Positions 33,019-42,652 of a DNA stretch of 64,000 nucleotides are shown here, one piece after another. Source of the stretch: HGM04593 sp045591315 (GTDB lineage Bacteria > Bacteroidota > Bacteroidia > Bacteroidales > Bacteroidaceae); assembly GCA_045591315.1 (NCBI GenBank), contig JAZNSN010000029.1:1-64000 (forward strand), written 5' to 3'. The stretch's first letter is position 1, and each line of letters starts with the position of its first letter. Below the pieces are notes generated by a model. It was not told where the DNA came from. It did no database searches and saw only the letters and a program-made list of their open reading frames with translations. The translations under genes were made by a program, and so were the position numbers.

Positions 33019-33560
33019 ATATAGGTGTCATATCAATGAGGTATGCCAAGGCGATGCTTGCATTCGCATTGGAGAATGGCGAGGAGAATGCAATATACAA
33101 TATGATGTTGCAGCTCCATCACACATTCCGGAATGTGAAGCAGTTGCCGGTGGTGCTTCAGAACCCCTCTCTATCCCAGAATGAGAGAGTAGGGCTGATA
33201 TGTGACGCAGTGAATGCCTCGCCTCTTTTCGAACGCTTTGCACGTCTTGTTGTCAAGGAAGAGCGCGAGGAACTCCTTCTCTTTATAGCTCATGCCTACA
33301 TAATGCTCTACCGCAGGGAGAAGAAGATACTTGCTGTCGATTTCACAACAGCTGTTCCGGCGGATGATGCATTGAACGGAAAAGTTACAGCCATGCTGGC
33401 CGGAGACCATGACAGCGTTGAACTGAACAATACGGTTGACCCCTCCATAATCGGAGGATTCATTATTGAGGCCGATTCCAAACGCTATGATGCGAGTGTC
33501 GGGAGCCAGCTCCGTGAAATCAGGAAGCAATTAGTTAAACAAAACAGGAAACTTGTCTGA
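33015..33560 (+). CDS. atpH: F1F0 ATP synthase subunit delta
   Basis: 181 residues. The N-terminal helical bundle (ISMRYAKAMLAFALENG) and C-terminal IIGGFIIEADSKRYDASVGSQLREIRKQL are typical of subunit delta, which links the stalk to the top of F1. It overlaps atpF and atpA by a few bases. Confidence 0.95.
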   Translation: MNIGVISMRYAKAMLAFALENGEENAIYNMMLQLHHTFRNVKQLPVVLQNPSLSQNERVGLICDAVNASPLFERFARLVVKEEREELLLFIAHAYIMLYRREKKILAVDFTTAVPADDALNGKVTAMLAGDHDSVELNNTVDPSIIGGFIIEADSKRYDASVGSQLREIRKQLVKQNRKLV

Positions 33561-35137
33561 TGAATATTAAACCAAGTGAAGTGTCGGGCGTCCTGCTCGA
33601 AAAATTGAAAGGCATAGAGAACAGCTCAAAATACGAAGAAGTGGGAACTGTTCTTCAGGTCAGTGATGGTGTAGTGCGCATATATGGCCTCTATAATGCC
33701 GAAGCCGATGAACTCCTTGAGTTTGACAATGGAATTAAGGCCATTGTCATGAACCTTGAAGAAGATAATGTAGGTGCAATACTGTTGGGCCCTACCGACA
33801 AGATAAAGGAGGGCATGACAATTAGGCGTACAGGCCGCATAGCGTCGATAGATGTATGTGACGGAATGCTGGGGCGTGTCATCACTCCTTTGGGCGAGTC
33901 TCTTGACGGCAAGGGCGAGATAACCGGTGAGATGTGCGAGATGCCTCTTGACCGCAAGGCACCGGGTGTGATATTCCGTCAGCCGGTAACAGAGCCGCTG
34001 CAGACAGGTCTCAAATCGATAGACTCCATGATTCCTATCGGCCGCGGTCAGCGTGAGCTTATAATCGGCGACCGCCAGACCGGCAAGACTGCAATAGCCA
34101 TTGATACCATAATAAATCAACGTGCTGCATACGAAGCCGGCAACCCGGTCTATTGCATATATGTTGCAATAGGACAGAAAGGCTCAACAGTGGCGTCTAT
34201 AGTGAATACACTGCGTACACATGGTGCAATGGACTATACCGTAGTGGTGGCTGCAACAGCTGCCGATACGGCAGCCCTTCAGTATTATGCCCCTATGGCA
34301 GGAGCTGCCATAGGCGAGTATTTCCGCGATACAGGCCGTCATGCGCTTGTAGTATATGACGACCTCTCCAAACAGGCGGTTGCCTACCGTGAGGTGTCGC
34401 TTATCCTTCGACGTCCTTCGGGCCGTGAGGCTTATCCTGGCGACGTGTTCTATCTGCATTCGCGCTTGCTCGAACGCTCGGCAAGGATTATAAACCAGCA
34501 GGAGGTTGCCGAGAAGATGAACGACCTTCCTCCTAGCCTTGTCGGCAAGGTCAAGGGCGGAGGCTCGTTGACGGCATTGCCGATAATAGAGACACAGGCA
34601 GGTGACGTGTCGGCATATATTCCTACTAATGTGATATCCATTACGGACGGACAGATATATCTTGAAAGTGACCTCTTCAACCAGGGATTCCGTCCGGCGG
34701 TGAATGTCGGAATCTCTGTATCGCGTGTGGGCGGAAACGCGCAGATAAAATCGATGAAGAAGGTTGCCGGAACACTTAAGATTGACCAGGCACAGTTCCG
34801 TGAGCTTGAGGCATTTGCCAAGTTCGGAAGCGATATGGACCCGGTGACAATGATGGTCATAGAGCGTGGAAGACGCAACAACAGACTGCTTGTACAGCCG
34901 CAGTATTCGCCTATGCCGGTGGCCGAACAGATAGCTCTTCTCTATTGCGGAATAAACAACCTGCTGCGTGAGGTACCGCTCGACAAGGTAGAGGTATTTG
35001 AGACAATGTTCCTCGATGTCATGCGTACACGTCACAAGGAGAGTGTATTGGATGTGCTTGCAAGCGGTGTCATAAGCGACGATGTTGCTGCAATGATTGA
35101 GAGTGTTGCAAAGGAGATAACTTCAACCCTGAACTGA
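33560..35137 (+). CDS. atpA: F1F0 ATP synthase subunit alpha
   Basis: 525 residues. P-loop GDRQTGKT at 170-177, then AIDTIINQ, IYVAIGQKGSTVA and the VGISVSRVGGNAQIKSMKKV signature of subunit alpha. It carries the non-catalytic nucleotide sites of F1. It starts at the stop codon of atpH (1-base overlap). Confidence 0.98.
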   Translation: MNIKPSEVSGVLLEKLKGIENSSKYEEVGTVLQVSDGVVRIYGLYNAEADELLEFDNGIKAIVMNLEEDNVGAILLGPTDKIKEGMTIRRTGRIASIDVCDGMLGRVITPLGESLDGKGEITGEMCEMPLDRKAPGVIFRQPVTEPLQTGLKSIDSMIPIGRGQRELIIGDRQTGKTAIAIDTIINQRAAYEAGNPVYCIYVAIGQKGSTVASIVNTLRTHGAMDYTVVVAATAADTAALQYYAPMAGAAIGEYFRDTGRHALVVYDDLSKQAVAYREVSLILRRPSGREAYPGDVFYLHSRLLERSARIINQQEVAEKMNDLPPSLVGKVKGGGSLTALPIIETQAGDVSAYIPTNVISITDGQIYLESDLFNQGFRPAVNVGISVSRVGGNAQIKSMKKVAGTLKIDQAQFRELEAFAKFGSDMDPVTMMVIERGRRNNRLLVQPQYSPMPVAEQIALLYCGINNLLREVPLDKVEVFETMFLDVMRTRHKESVLDVLASGVISDDVAAMIESVAKEITSTLN

Positions 35138-35144
35138 TTGCGCC

Positions 35145-36008
35145 ATGAACCTCAAGGAGATAAAGCAGAGAATCCTTTCGGTAAAAGGTACGCAGAAGAT
35201 AACGTCTGCCATGAAGCTCGTTTCTGCTGCAAAATTGCGTCGTGCCCAAGCGAGAATAGAGGGAATGCGCCCCTATCAGCTAAAGCTCGATGCCATGCTC
35301 TCTTCATTCCTGGGCAGTTCGGAATCCGTAGAATCTCCTTATATCGCAGAGAGAGAGGCAAAGAGGGTAGTCATTATCCCGATAGCTTCCGATTCATCCC
35401 TTTGCGGCAGTTTCAACAGCAATATAATACGTCTTGCCAATGAGGTGCTTGACGGATACATGGCTAAAGACACAGATGTTGGGATAATGCCTGTAGGGCG
35501 TAAGATGCGTGACGCTATAAGGAAAAGAGGGCTCGACTGCGATGAGGCACTTATGGAGTATTGTGCTGCCGCAGAATATTCTCCTGTAGCCAATATTGCA
35601 TACACCCTTATGGAGCGTTTCGCCAAAGGGGAAATAGACAGGGTAGAACTTGTATATACCCATTTCCATTCTGCTGCCAAACAAATTCCGGTGCGCGAGA
35701 CTTTCTTGCCTATAGACATAACAGGAATGAAAGGAAACAAGCCGCTTCCCGATGATATGTTCATTGTTGAACCAAGCAACGACGAACTTGTTTCGGCATT
35801 GTTGCCTAAGGTCATAGCCTTGCGCTTATATACAGCGATGCTCGACTCAACGGCTGCCGAACACGCAGCGCGTATGCTTGCAATGCAGATAGCCACAGAC
35901 AATGCCGATGACCTTATTTCCGAACTGGTGCTGGAGTACAACAAGGGGCGTCAGCAGGCAATTACAAATGAATTGCTCGATATCGTCTCCGGAAGCGTGA
36001 ACGGTTGA
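35145..36008 (+). CDS. atpG: F1F0 ATP synthase subunit gamma
   Basis: 287 residues. N-terminal helix (LKEIKQRILSVKGTQKITSAM with KLVSAAKLRRAQ) and C-terminal helix (ELVLEYNKGRQQAITNELLDI) make the central shaft coiled coil. It ends the operon and is followed within 8 bp by the long hairpin at 36016. Confidence 0.96.
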   Translation: MNLKEIKQRILSVKGTQKITSAMKLVSAAKLRRAQARIEGMRPYQLKLDAMLSSFLGSSESVESPYIAEREAKRVVIIPIASDSSLCGSFNSNIIRLANEVLDGYMAKDTDVGIMPVGRKMRDAIRKRGLDCDEALMEYCAAAEYSPVANIAYTLMERFAKGEIDRVELVYTHFHSAAKQIPVRETFLPIDITGMKGNKPLPDDMFIVEPSNDELVSALLPKVIALRLYTAMLDSTAAEHAARMLAMQIATDNADDLISELVLEYNKGRQQAITNELLDIVSGSVNG

Positions 36009-36015
36009 ATCCGAC

Positions 36016-36073
36016 AGGAGGGTAAAAAGAATAGGCTGCCAAATGTTTGGCAGCCTATTCTTTTTACCCTCCT
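36016..36073. terminator. 27-bp perfect hairpin terminator of ATP synthase operon
   Basis: Bases 36016-36042 pair exactly with 36047-36073 around a 4-base ATGT loop. The stem contains the T/A runs needed for release in both directions. The minus-strand gene ending at 36064 has its stop codon inside the right arm, so it serves convergent genes. Confidence 0.85.
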
Positions 36074-36306
36074 ATTCCATGCAATGTCTGTTGCAGCAGG
36101 GCACCGATTCCTTCATCTCCCTGCTCCTTTTCCTTGTTCAGCTTGACAAGAAAATCGGCTGTAGTCTTCAACGCCTGGTTGATAGTGCCGGGATCTTCGC
36201 AGTTCAATGTAAGTTTCTCCAGCCTCTGTATAAGACGATGGAACAGTGCAAGGGTTTCGTTGTGTACATCATCGATAGTCACACCGCTTTTACTCCTTTT
36301 AACCAT
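36064..36306 (-). CDS. small phage-associated protein, unknown
   Basis: 80 residues, mostly helical (VHNETLALFHRLIQRLEKLTL), no membrane segment. It is divergent from the virion genes that start at 36451 and converges on atpG, ending inside the shared terminator. No function is apparent. Confidence 0.5.
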   Translation of the reverse strand: MVKRSKSGVTIDDVHNETLALFHRLIQRLEKLTLNCEDPGTINQALKTTADFLVKLNKEKEQGDEGIGALLQQTLHGIGG

Positions 36307-36450
36307 AAGATAATCTTTATTCGCGAAAATAGCTTGTGTATGCCGGGGTAAGGTTGTTGTATTGCCATAAACAGCTGCAGCTCAATCTTTTGGCATAATA
36401 GCAACCTTGATCTTTCTTTTAGGGGCTTCTTTTGCACAAAAAAAAGTATT

Positions 36451-36993
36451 ATGGGATTACCAATGATTTTTGCAGGCTTGAACGGAGCGCTAGGCCTCTA
36501 TTCAGGCATAAAGGGAGTTTTAGATGCATCAAAAGCAAAGAGAGAACAGCGTAAACTTACGCAAAAGGCGTATGCCGAAGAGGACGGGTGGTACAGAAGA
36601 AACTACTTTGGAGACCTCGTTAACAACACGGCAACACGTGCTGCAATTAAACGGGTCGAGAATACCCTGCGCCGTAAAAACGAACAGGAGCGTGCCCGTA
36701 GCCGTATTATAGGCGGAACACCTGAATATGCTCTTGCACAGAATGAACAAGGTATGCGTGCGATTGAGAACGTGATGACTAATGCGGCTGCAATGGAAGG
36801 CGACCGAAAGAGAAACGTAGATGCTCAACATCGTCAGAACAGGAATGCTCTCTTGGGAGGTCAATCTGCAGCCCTGGCCAATGACAAGAGTAATGCAACT
36901 CAGCTTGTAGGCAGTGGACTTAACCTGTTGCAGAATGCTTTGATGGGTGTCAACTGGGGTAGGGAGGAGCGTAAATATGATGGCGGATTATAA
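36451..36993 (+). CDS. putative internal virion (ejection) protein
   Basis: 180 residues. The hydrophobic, glycine-rich N-terminus (MGLPMIFAGLNGALGLYSGI) and the rest rich in Gln, Arg, Ala and Asn (RRKNEQERARSRIIGG) resemble T7 gp14-like or P22 gp7-like ejection proteins of short-tailed phages. It is the first of a four-gene unit leading to the portal. The following gene overlaps its end by 17 bp. Family assignment is tentative. Confidence 0.55.
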   Translation: MGLPMIFAGLNGALGLYSGIKGVLDASKAKREQRKLTQKAYAEEDGWYRRNYFGDLVNNTATRAAIKRVENTLRRKNEQERARSRIIGGTPEYALAQNEQGMRAIENVMTNAAAMEGDRKRNVDAQHRQNRNALLGGQSAALANDKSNATQLVGSGLNLLQNALMGVNWGREERKYDGGL

Positions 36994-37393
36994 CGGCATG
37001 GACGCTCTGTTCGACCGCGTTATCGAGCGGAGGAAAGAGAATCTTAAGGAGAAACGGCGCAAACGCAATGTAGCTGCAATTGTCGATTTCGCTTCGAACC
37101 TGCTTGTCGCTGCCGGCAATATGAACGGGGCCCGGCTCAAGAGTCCGGCTCCTCTTTTGCCTGAATATGAAAAGGCATACCGTGATGCCCATGAAAGGCT
37201 CACCGGCTTCATGCGCGACTTCAATGGCAAGACAGCTCATTCACAGCTATGGGACCCGCTTTCAAAGAGAAATGCCAAGGAGCGTTCCGTAACCCGGATT
37301 CCATATGCCGCAAATCTTCTTTCCGGCAATTTCGAGAATGCCCTGAATAGTTACAAGGAATCGGGCAGTTTTAAAAACCTTTATAAAAAATAA
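36977..37393 (+). CDS. small phage virion-associated protein, unknown
   Basis: 138 residues from the ATG at 36977, chosen because a GGAGG ribosome site lies at 36962-36966; a GTG at 36947 is also in frame. Basic N-terminal helix (ERRKENLKEKRRKRN) and short hydrophobic stretch, then a mixed C-terminal part. It lies between two ejection-type genes, so it probably enters or lines the capsid. The start overlaps the preceding stop by 17 bp. Confidence 0.6.
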   Translation: MMADYNGMDALFDRVIERRKENLKEKRRKRNVAAIVDFASNLLVAAGNMNGARLKSPAPLLPEYEKAYRDAHERLTGFMRDFNGKTAHSQLWDPLSKRNAKERSVTRIPYAANLLSGNFENALNSYKESGSFKNLYKK

Positions 37394-37401
37394 TTCTGAT
37401 T

Positions 37402-40400
37402 ATGTTGATGAACAATGATAAAAAGGAGAAGAAAGAGCCGTTTTCATACAGGCTTTCTTCTTCGGAGAACAATGAAAATACATTTAACGTGAATGAAAGC
37501 CCGCTTGCCGATGATATTGCATCCGGCAAGCAGTCTGCTGCGCAAAGTACATTTACTGCCCCAAAGCCAGAAAAGGCTCCGGCAACAAATCTTCTCGGCA
37601 GTGAGTGGGAGGCAAGTAAAAGGAGAATAGACGCTTTAGGCAAGCGTTGGAGCAGCAAGCCCGACCAGGCAACCGGCAATACGCATTTCAAGAATTCGTT
37701 TGCTTCGTTTATGTTGCCGAAAGATACACCGGCCCGTCGCCGAAAGGTATATTCGCTCTCGCAAGAGGCTCTTGACAATGTCGTAAATGAGTACTACGAC
37801 AAAGAACTTAAAAGCAGCTTCATGCAACATAAGGATGAGGCAAAGGCAAGGGGTAAGAAGGTTCTTGAAGAGAATGCCTATCTTGCAGCCGAGTATCCGA
37901 TGCAGCTCTATGCAACTGTTGCAAAAGAGGAAAATCCGGCTAAGGTAATAGAGAAGAGCATGGCTCAGATAGATAAAGCCCGCTTGAAAGAGATGGTTTC
38001 CCCTATGGCTTCTACCGGAGGTTATGATGCCGACAAATATATCGAAGATTTTGTCAAGCCTTCTTTGCAGAGCAGAATGGTCGATGAGTATGTTAAGGAG
38101 AGTGTCCCAAAGAACAGAAGTGAGTACATAGTACGCAGTGCTGTAGGCAATTCCCTTATCGGTAAACTGGCGCAGCTTTCTGCTTCGGGCGAGAAAGGTG
38201 TAACCAATAGCCTGGCGATAGAACAGGAAGGTCTTTCAAAGTACAAAAGCAACAGGGTCGATGACTTTGTCGCCGGGGTTGGGTCGTTGATGATTGACGC
38301 ACCGGCTTTCTCGGCATTCGGCTCCTCTTCTTCGGCTATGCTCTCTCTTGCCGGTCGCAAGGTTATGCCGCTTCTTACAAAAAAGATTGCACAGCGCGTG
38401 TTGAATAATTCAATCAATTCAAGAATGAATCCGGCTCTGGCAAATATGGTTGCCGAGAGGGCCATAAAGGAGAATATAAAGTACAAGATTACCAATGCGG
38501 CTTTAGGGCAGGGCTTGACTCTTGGGAAATATGACATTTCAAATAGCATTGTCGATGATTTGCTTATAGGCAATGAGGTCGATTCGGGCAAGGCTGCCAA
38601 ATCATTTGGCCGAGGAATGCTTCTGGGCGGAGCTTCATCTCTGGCTTCATCTCCTTTCCGTGCTTTGTCGAAAGGAGCGAACGGTGCCAGGAAACTGTTC
38701 TATTCATCGGGTGTCCTTAGCAGTGAATCTGCTGTCTTTACAGCTGGCCACGAGATAGAGAAACTTGCCAATGGGGTAGAGGTCGCTCCGGTAGATCTCT
38801 TCTACGATTTCGGTGAGAGTGCCGCAACTCTCCTTACCATGCGTCTTTCGCATTGGAGGCCTAAGGGCAAGGAGTATAAGCTAAACCGGTATGGAAAGAT
38901 TAGAAAGGAGTTCGACCTTACTCCTATTGAAAGAGACGAGATTAAGAATATCGGCTGCAATGTAACAGAACTGCTTCGCGATATCGAAAAGGAACTTGCC
39001 ATGCCAAACTTGGGCGGTATCAGAAGCAGGGAAAGGATAAGGAACATGTATTTTAATATTATGGCCAGCAAGGATGTTTCGGCATCAGCTAAATCCAAGC
39101 TTCTGTTCCTTGTCGATAACAAGCTGACTTCATCTCCTCCTATCCCGTTTGACTATGATATCTATAGGCTGTATAACGGAAAATACAAAGTCAAGCTATT
39201 CGATTATGACGGCCACCTGATAGAAAGCAATGTGGCAGCAGACGAAATAGGTGTAAGGAGCAGTATTATGCTTTTGAGACCGCATATTCTCAAGAACAGG
39301 ATAAAGATGTACGATAAGGAACTCATTTCGGGTATCCGTTCGCGTAACTTCTACATTCAAGCTAAAGATTATATCACCAAGAACAATATCGATGTCGAGG
39401 AATTTACCGATGCTATCTATAACAGATTGCAAGAAACCGAGGTTTCTCCAAGGCAGCAGAAGATAATAAATGATATCCTTCGACGCTCTTCCTATGATAG
39501 TGATGCAATGATAAAGTACCTGTATAGCATTAGGCGCAACATCGAACGGAAGTATGGTCTTGACGGGAACAGCCTTCTCTATGTCATAGAAAAGAAACCG
39601 TATATGCTCAGCAAGAATGAGGTCAATGCCATTGAGGAGTATGAATCCGTATTGCGTAATGAGGTGGAGAGGCTCAAGGCGGGAACATCTTCATCGCATG
39701 CCCGTGAAATAGATAATGCCGCTTCGGGTGTCTCAATTGGTTCCGACGAGATAATCAGTAATGAGTACAGTGATTATAACGATTACATTACTATGCAGGA
39801 CTATCTCGGAACGGGAGAATTCATCGTCAGACCGATAAATGTATCACAAAAGCCTAAGGCCGGTATTGTTTGGAATTACTATAACAATGTCTTTACTCAG
39901 GAGAAACTTGAAGAGCATAAGGCTTTTGCAAAGGAGTTGTCACATAAGTTTGGTATCGATGTTGAACTGATAACCGATGAACGCCAGATAAAGGTTCCTG
40001 AAACAGACAATGCTACCGCTATCGAAGAGTATAACAACCAGGTGAGGTCATTTGGTTGGATTAACAAAGGCAAAGTATGTGTCAATTTGCCGAATTGCAA
40101 GGAATTGGAAGATGTTGAGAAAACGATAGTACATGAGGTTGTTGGTCACCATGGCCTTGAAAAGGTGTTCGGTTATCATCTGCGCGATTTTATTGAGGAA
40201 CTATATAGCAAATCCAGCGACGAACTCCGTTCCGAAATTAATACGATAAGAGTAAAATATCCCCATATAGACAATTATACACTCGTGGAGGAGTATCTGG
40301 CCGATGTTGTCGAGAAAAAATGGAAAAGTAGTGAGGAGCGTACCATCTTGCAACGCTTCAAGGAGTTTATAAATAGAATGTTCGCGCGGTTGGGAATATA

Positions 40401-42633
40401 TTATGGTTCTAAAAAAAGATTGTCGTCTTCCGAAGTAGAAGAACTTTTGGCTCTTCACTGCAATTATGTGCGTAATAGGGTTGATCCGATTAAACACAGA
40501 AAAGAGGTCTTTGCCAGGTTCAAATCTTCTCATTTGCCGGAAATTGAATATAACGATTACGATGCATATCTTCAGAATATAAACAAGCAAGTAAGCGAAG
40601 GAAACTTCTTCAAAGGAACTCCGTCATTCTTGAAAACATATAAGGCATTCCTGAATTACGACCGTCTTGACCCGAATACCCAAAGGATTTTCCGGGAGCA
40701 AACCGAAATGAGTGAGGAACAGATAATGAAAGAACTCGAACATAGGAAATACAGAATGCCGTCCGATGACAACTCTCATGCAGGTGAAAAAACAATCTCC
40801 GGCGAGAGGAGCGGTGCTGTTCCAGGCAACTCATCATCCGGAGATCTGCATTTGGAAAGCAATGAGCACCTAAGCCGTAAGCCATTAGCACAACCAAACG
40901 GTACTGCAAATATAATACCCGAAAGAGGCGATGTCAAGTCTTTTTATGATAAAAATGTGCGAGCTGATGAATTGTTTGAAGAAAAAACAATCTCCGGCGA
41001 GAGGAGCGGTGCTGTTCCAGGCAACTCATCATCCGGAGATCTACCTTTTGGAGGCAATGAGCACCTAAGCCATAACCCATTAACTCAACCAATTGGTAAT
41101 GCAAATATAATACCTGAAAGAGGCGATGTCAAGTCTTTTTATGATAAAAATGTGCGAGCTGATGAATTATTTGGAGAAAAATCAATCTCCGGCGAGAGGA
41201 GCGGTGCGATTCCAGGCAACTCATCATCCGGAGATCTGCATTTGGAAGGCAATGAGCACCTAAGCCGTAAGCCATTAACTCAACCAAACGGTAATGCAAA
41301 TATAATACAGAAAACGCGCAATGCAATGTTCCTCGCCAAAAAATTTCTTAATAGAGGAGAGTTTAGAGGTAGAAATAGGGCCAAGGATGCTGTTAGAGTA
41401 ATCGGACAGATGCTTGACTTTGACAAATCAAAAAGCAGTCAATCTTTTTATGGAGACTTGCTGGTTGATGGCAAGATTGTACGTATCCGCATATCGACAC
41501 ATGAGGCAACGAATATTCGTATGGGCAATGCTGCCGCTGATGAAAAGATAAGCATAGTCATAAAGAAAGATGGTACTCATAAAGACCGTGGTAATCATAA
41601 CGGTTATACCGAGTATATCTATGACCCAAAAGATATTTCTCCAGAACGTGCAGCCCATGTAATCGTTAGAGGTATTCACGACCTTATTGCAAACGGTAAA
41701 TATGTCGATTATTCAGGCAAAGCTATAAGAACCGATTATCCTTATTATGATAACGGAAAAATCCGTTATCGCCTGCCTGGTGAAACTGGATATGGGAATG
41801 GGGTTGGCTCATCCCTGGAATCGCATGTAAGTAGCAGCTTTGATTACAGTCCGGTTGTCAGAACCGCTTCTCTTGGAGAGTTGCTTGACGAGCCTGCATT
41901 GTTGGCATTGCATCCCTTTCTTGGGAACATCGGTGTAGAAGTGCTGGAAGGCTCTTCCCTCCCTGCAAGCTACGATGCCGATGAAAATATGATTCTTATA
42001 GGTGGCGAAAGAGTCAGGAACGGTAATATCACGGAGCAGTTTGTGCCTGCCATAAGCGATGCCGTTGACAGCTATGCCGGGCGCAGTGCTGCAGTTGAGA
42101 GAAATTCCCGCAATATCCGCGAGAATATAAAGAGAGAATACGATGCAATTGGAAAGGACCTGAAGTTCATTGAGTCGATGAAAGCACGTCAGTGGCGCGA
42201 CGGCAACGAATCGCGTCTTTCCGGCTCTTTCAAGGAGAAGTACGGCATCTCGCCCGATGAGTTCAAGGATATGTTCCCAACGGTCGATGAATACCTTCTT
42301 TACCGTCTTTCCGGGAAGAGACTCCTGCCCACCGGTGTTGAGCCGGGTGCAGTGAACAAGCTGTCGGGTCTTAAGAAAAACTTCAACGGTCCGTTGGATA
42401 TACTCACAGGATATAACGCTTCGCAGCATGATGCCGGTGTTGACCTTTCAAGAGTAGCCGAAAGGCTTGACGATGCACGGCTTACATCAGAAGAGCGTGC
42501 TGAACTTGAAGACGCTCTTGAGGCCTATGCCATGCAGATGCTTTATAGAATGAAACCGGGCAACAGCGTTGGGCAAGGCACATATCCCTTGCTGCCGGGA
42601 ATAGATCACGGGAGAGAATATATGCATAAATGA
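37402..42633 (+). CDS. large polyvalent phage protein with metallopeptidase motif and internal repeats
   Basis: 1743 residues, the largest gene in the window. The first 500 residues are helical with hydrophobic runs (about 300-330 and 395-420), as in ejection proteins that cross membranes. Residues 911-917 read HEVVGHH, a zinc metallopeptidase motif (HExxH), in a segment like the MPTase domain of phage polyvalent proteins. Residues about 1129-1302 carry two full and one partial copies of a 65-residue repeat (GERSGAVPGNSSSGDL). After them comes an RNase- or toxin-like domain (YGDLLVDGKIVRIRISTHEA) and a C-terminal region (PASYDADENMILI) resembling LPD23-type domains. Polyvalent proteins are injected with phage DNA to counter host defences. 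The gene lies just upstream of portal and could be used during DNA ejection. Confidence 0.7.
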   Translation: MLMNNDKKEKKEPFSYRLSSSENNENTFNVNESPLADDIASGKQSAAQSTFTAPKPEKAPATNLLGSEWEASKRRIDALGKRWSSKPDQATGNTHFKNSFASFMLPKDTPARRRKVYSLSQEALDNVVNEYYDKELKSSFMQHKDEAKARGKKVLEENAYLAAEYPMQLYATVAKEENPAKVIEKSMAQIDKARLKEMVSPMASTGGYDADKYIEDFVKPSLQSRMVDEYVKESVPKNRSEYIVRSAVGNSLIGKLAQLSASGEKGVTNSLAIEQEGLSKYKSNRVDDFVAGVGSLMIDAPAFSAFGSSSSAMLSLAGRKVMPLLTKKIAQRVLNNSINSRMNPALANMVAERAIKENIKYKITNAALGQGLTLGKYDISNSIVDDLLIGNEVDSGKAAKSFGRGMLLGGASSLASSPFRALSKGANGARKLFYSSGVLSSESAVFTAGHEIEKLANGVEVAPVDLFYDFGESAATLLTMRLSHWRPKGKEYKLNRYGKIRKEFDLTPIERDEIKNIGCNVTELLRDIEKELAMPNLGGIRSRERIRNMYFNIMASKDVSASAKSKLLFLVDNKLTSSPPIPFDYDIYRLYNGKYKVKLFDYDGHLIESNVAADEIGVRSSIMLLRPHILKNRIKMYDKELISGIRSRNFYIQAKDYITKNNIDVEEFTDAIYNRLQETEVSPRQQKIINDILRRSSYDSDAMIKYLYSIRRNIERKYGLDGNSLLYVIEKKPYMLSKNEVNAIEEYESVLRNEVERLKAGTSSSHAREIDNAASGVSIGSDEIISNEYSDYNDYITMQDYLGTGEFIVRPINVSQKPKAGIVWNYYNNVFTQEKLEEHKAFAKELSHKFGIDVELITDERQIKVPETDNATAIEEYNNQVRSFGWINKGKVCVNLPNCKELEDVEKTIVHEVVGHHGLEKVFGYHLRDFIEELYSKSSDELRSEINTIRVKYPHIDNYTLVEEYLADVVEKKWKSSEERTILQRFKEFINRMFARLGIYYGSKKRLSSSEVEELLALHCNYVRNRVDPIKHRKEVFARFKSSHLPEIEYNDYDAYLQNINKQVSEGNFFKGTPSFLKTYKAFLNYDRLDPNTQRIFREQTEMSEEQIMKELEHRKYRMPSDDNSHAGEKTISGERSGAVPGNSSSGDLHLESNEHLSRKPLAQPNGTANIIPERGDVKSFYDKNVRADELFEEKTISGERSGAVPGNSSSGDLPFGGNEHLSHNPLTQPIGNANIIPERGDVKSFYDKNVRADELFGEKSISGERSGAIPGNSSSGDLHLEGNEHLSRKPLTQPNGNANIIQKTRNAMFLAKKFLNRGEFRGRNRAKDAVRVIGQMLDFDKSKSSQSFYGDLLVDGKIVRIRISTHEATNIRMGNAAADEKISIVIKKDGTHKDRGNHNGYTEYIYDPKDISPERAAHVIVRGIHDLIANGKYVDYSGKAIRTDYPYYDNGKIRYRLPGETGYGNGVGSSLESHVSSSFDYSPVVRTASLGELLDEPALLALHPFLGNIGVEVLEGSSLPASYDADENMILIGGERVRNGNITEQFVPAISDAVDSYAGRSAAVERNSRNIRENIKREYDAIGKDLKFIESMKARQWRDGNESRLSGSFKEKYGISPDEFKDMFPTVDEYLLYRLSGKRLLPTGVEPGAVNKLSGLKKNFNGPLDILTGYNASQHDAGVDLSRVAERLDDARLTSEERAELEDALEAYAMQMLYRMKPGNSVGQGTYPLLPGIDHGREYMHK
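40786..41308 (+). repeat. 195-bp coding tandem repeats (two full copies and one partial)
   Basis: Copies begin at 40786, 40981 and 41176 with a period of exactly 195 bp (65 codons); the third stops matching at about 41308. Nucleotide identity between copies is high, which points to recent duplication or to conversion between copies. Each encodes the linker phrase SGERSGAVPGNSSSGDL. The copy number may vary between strains. Confidence 0.85.
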
Positions 42634-42652
42634 ATCCATAACCATTCGTACA

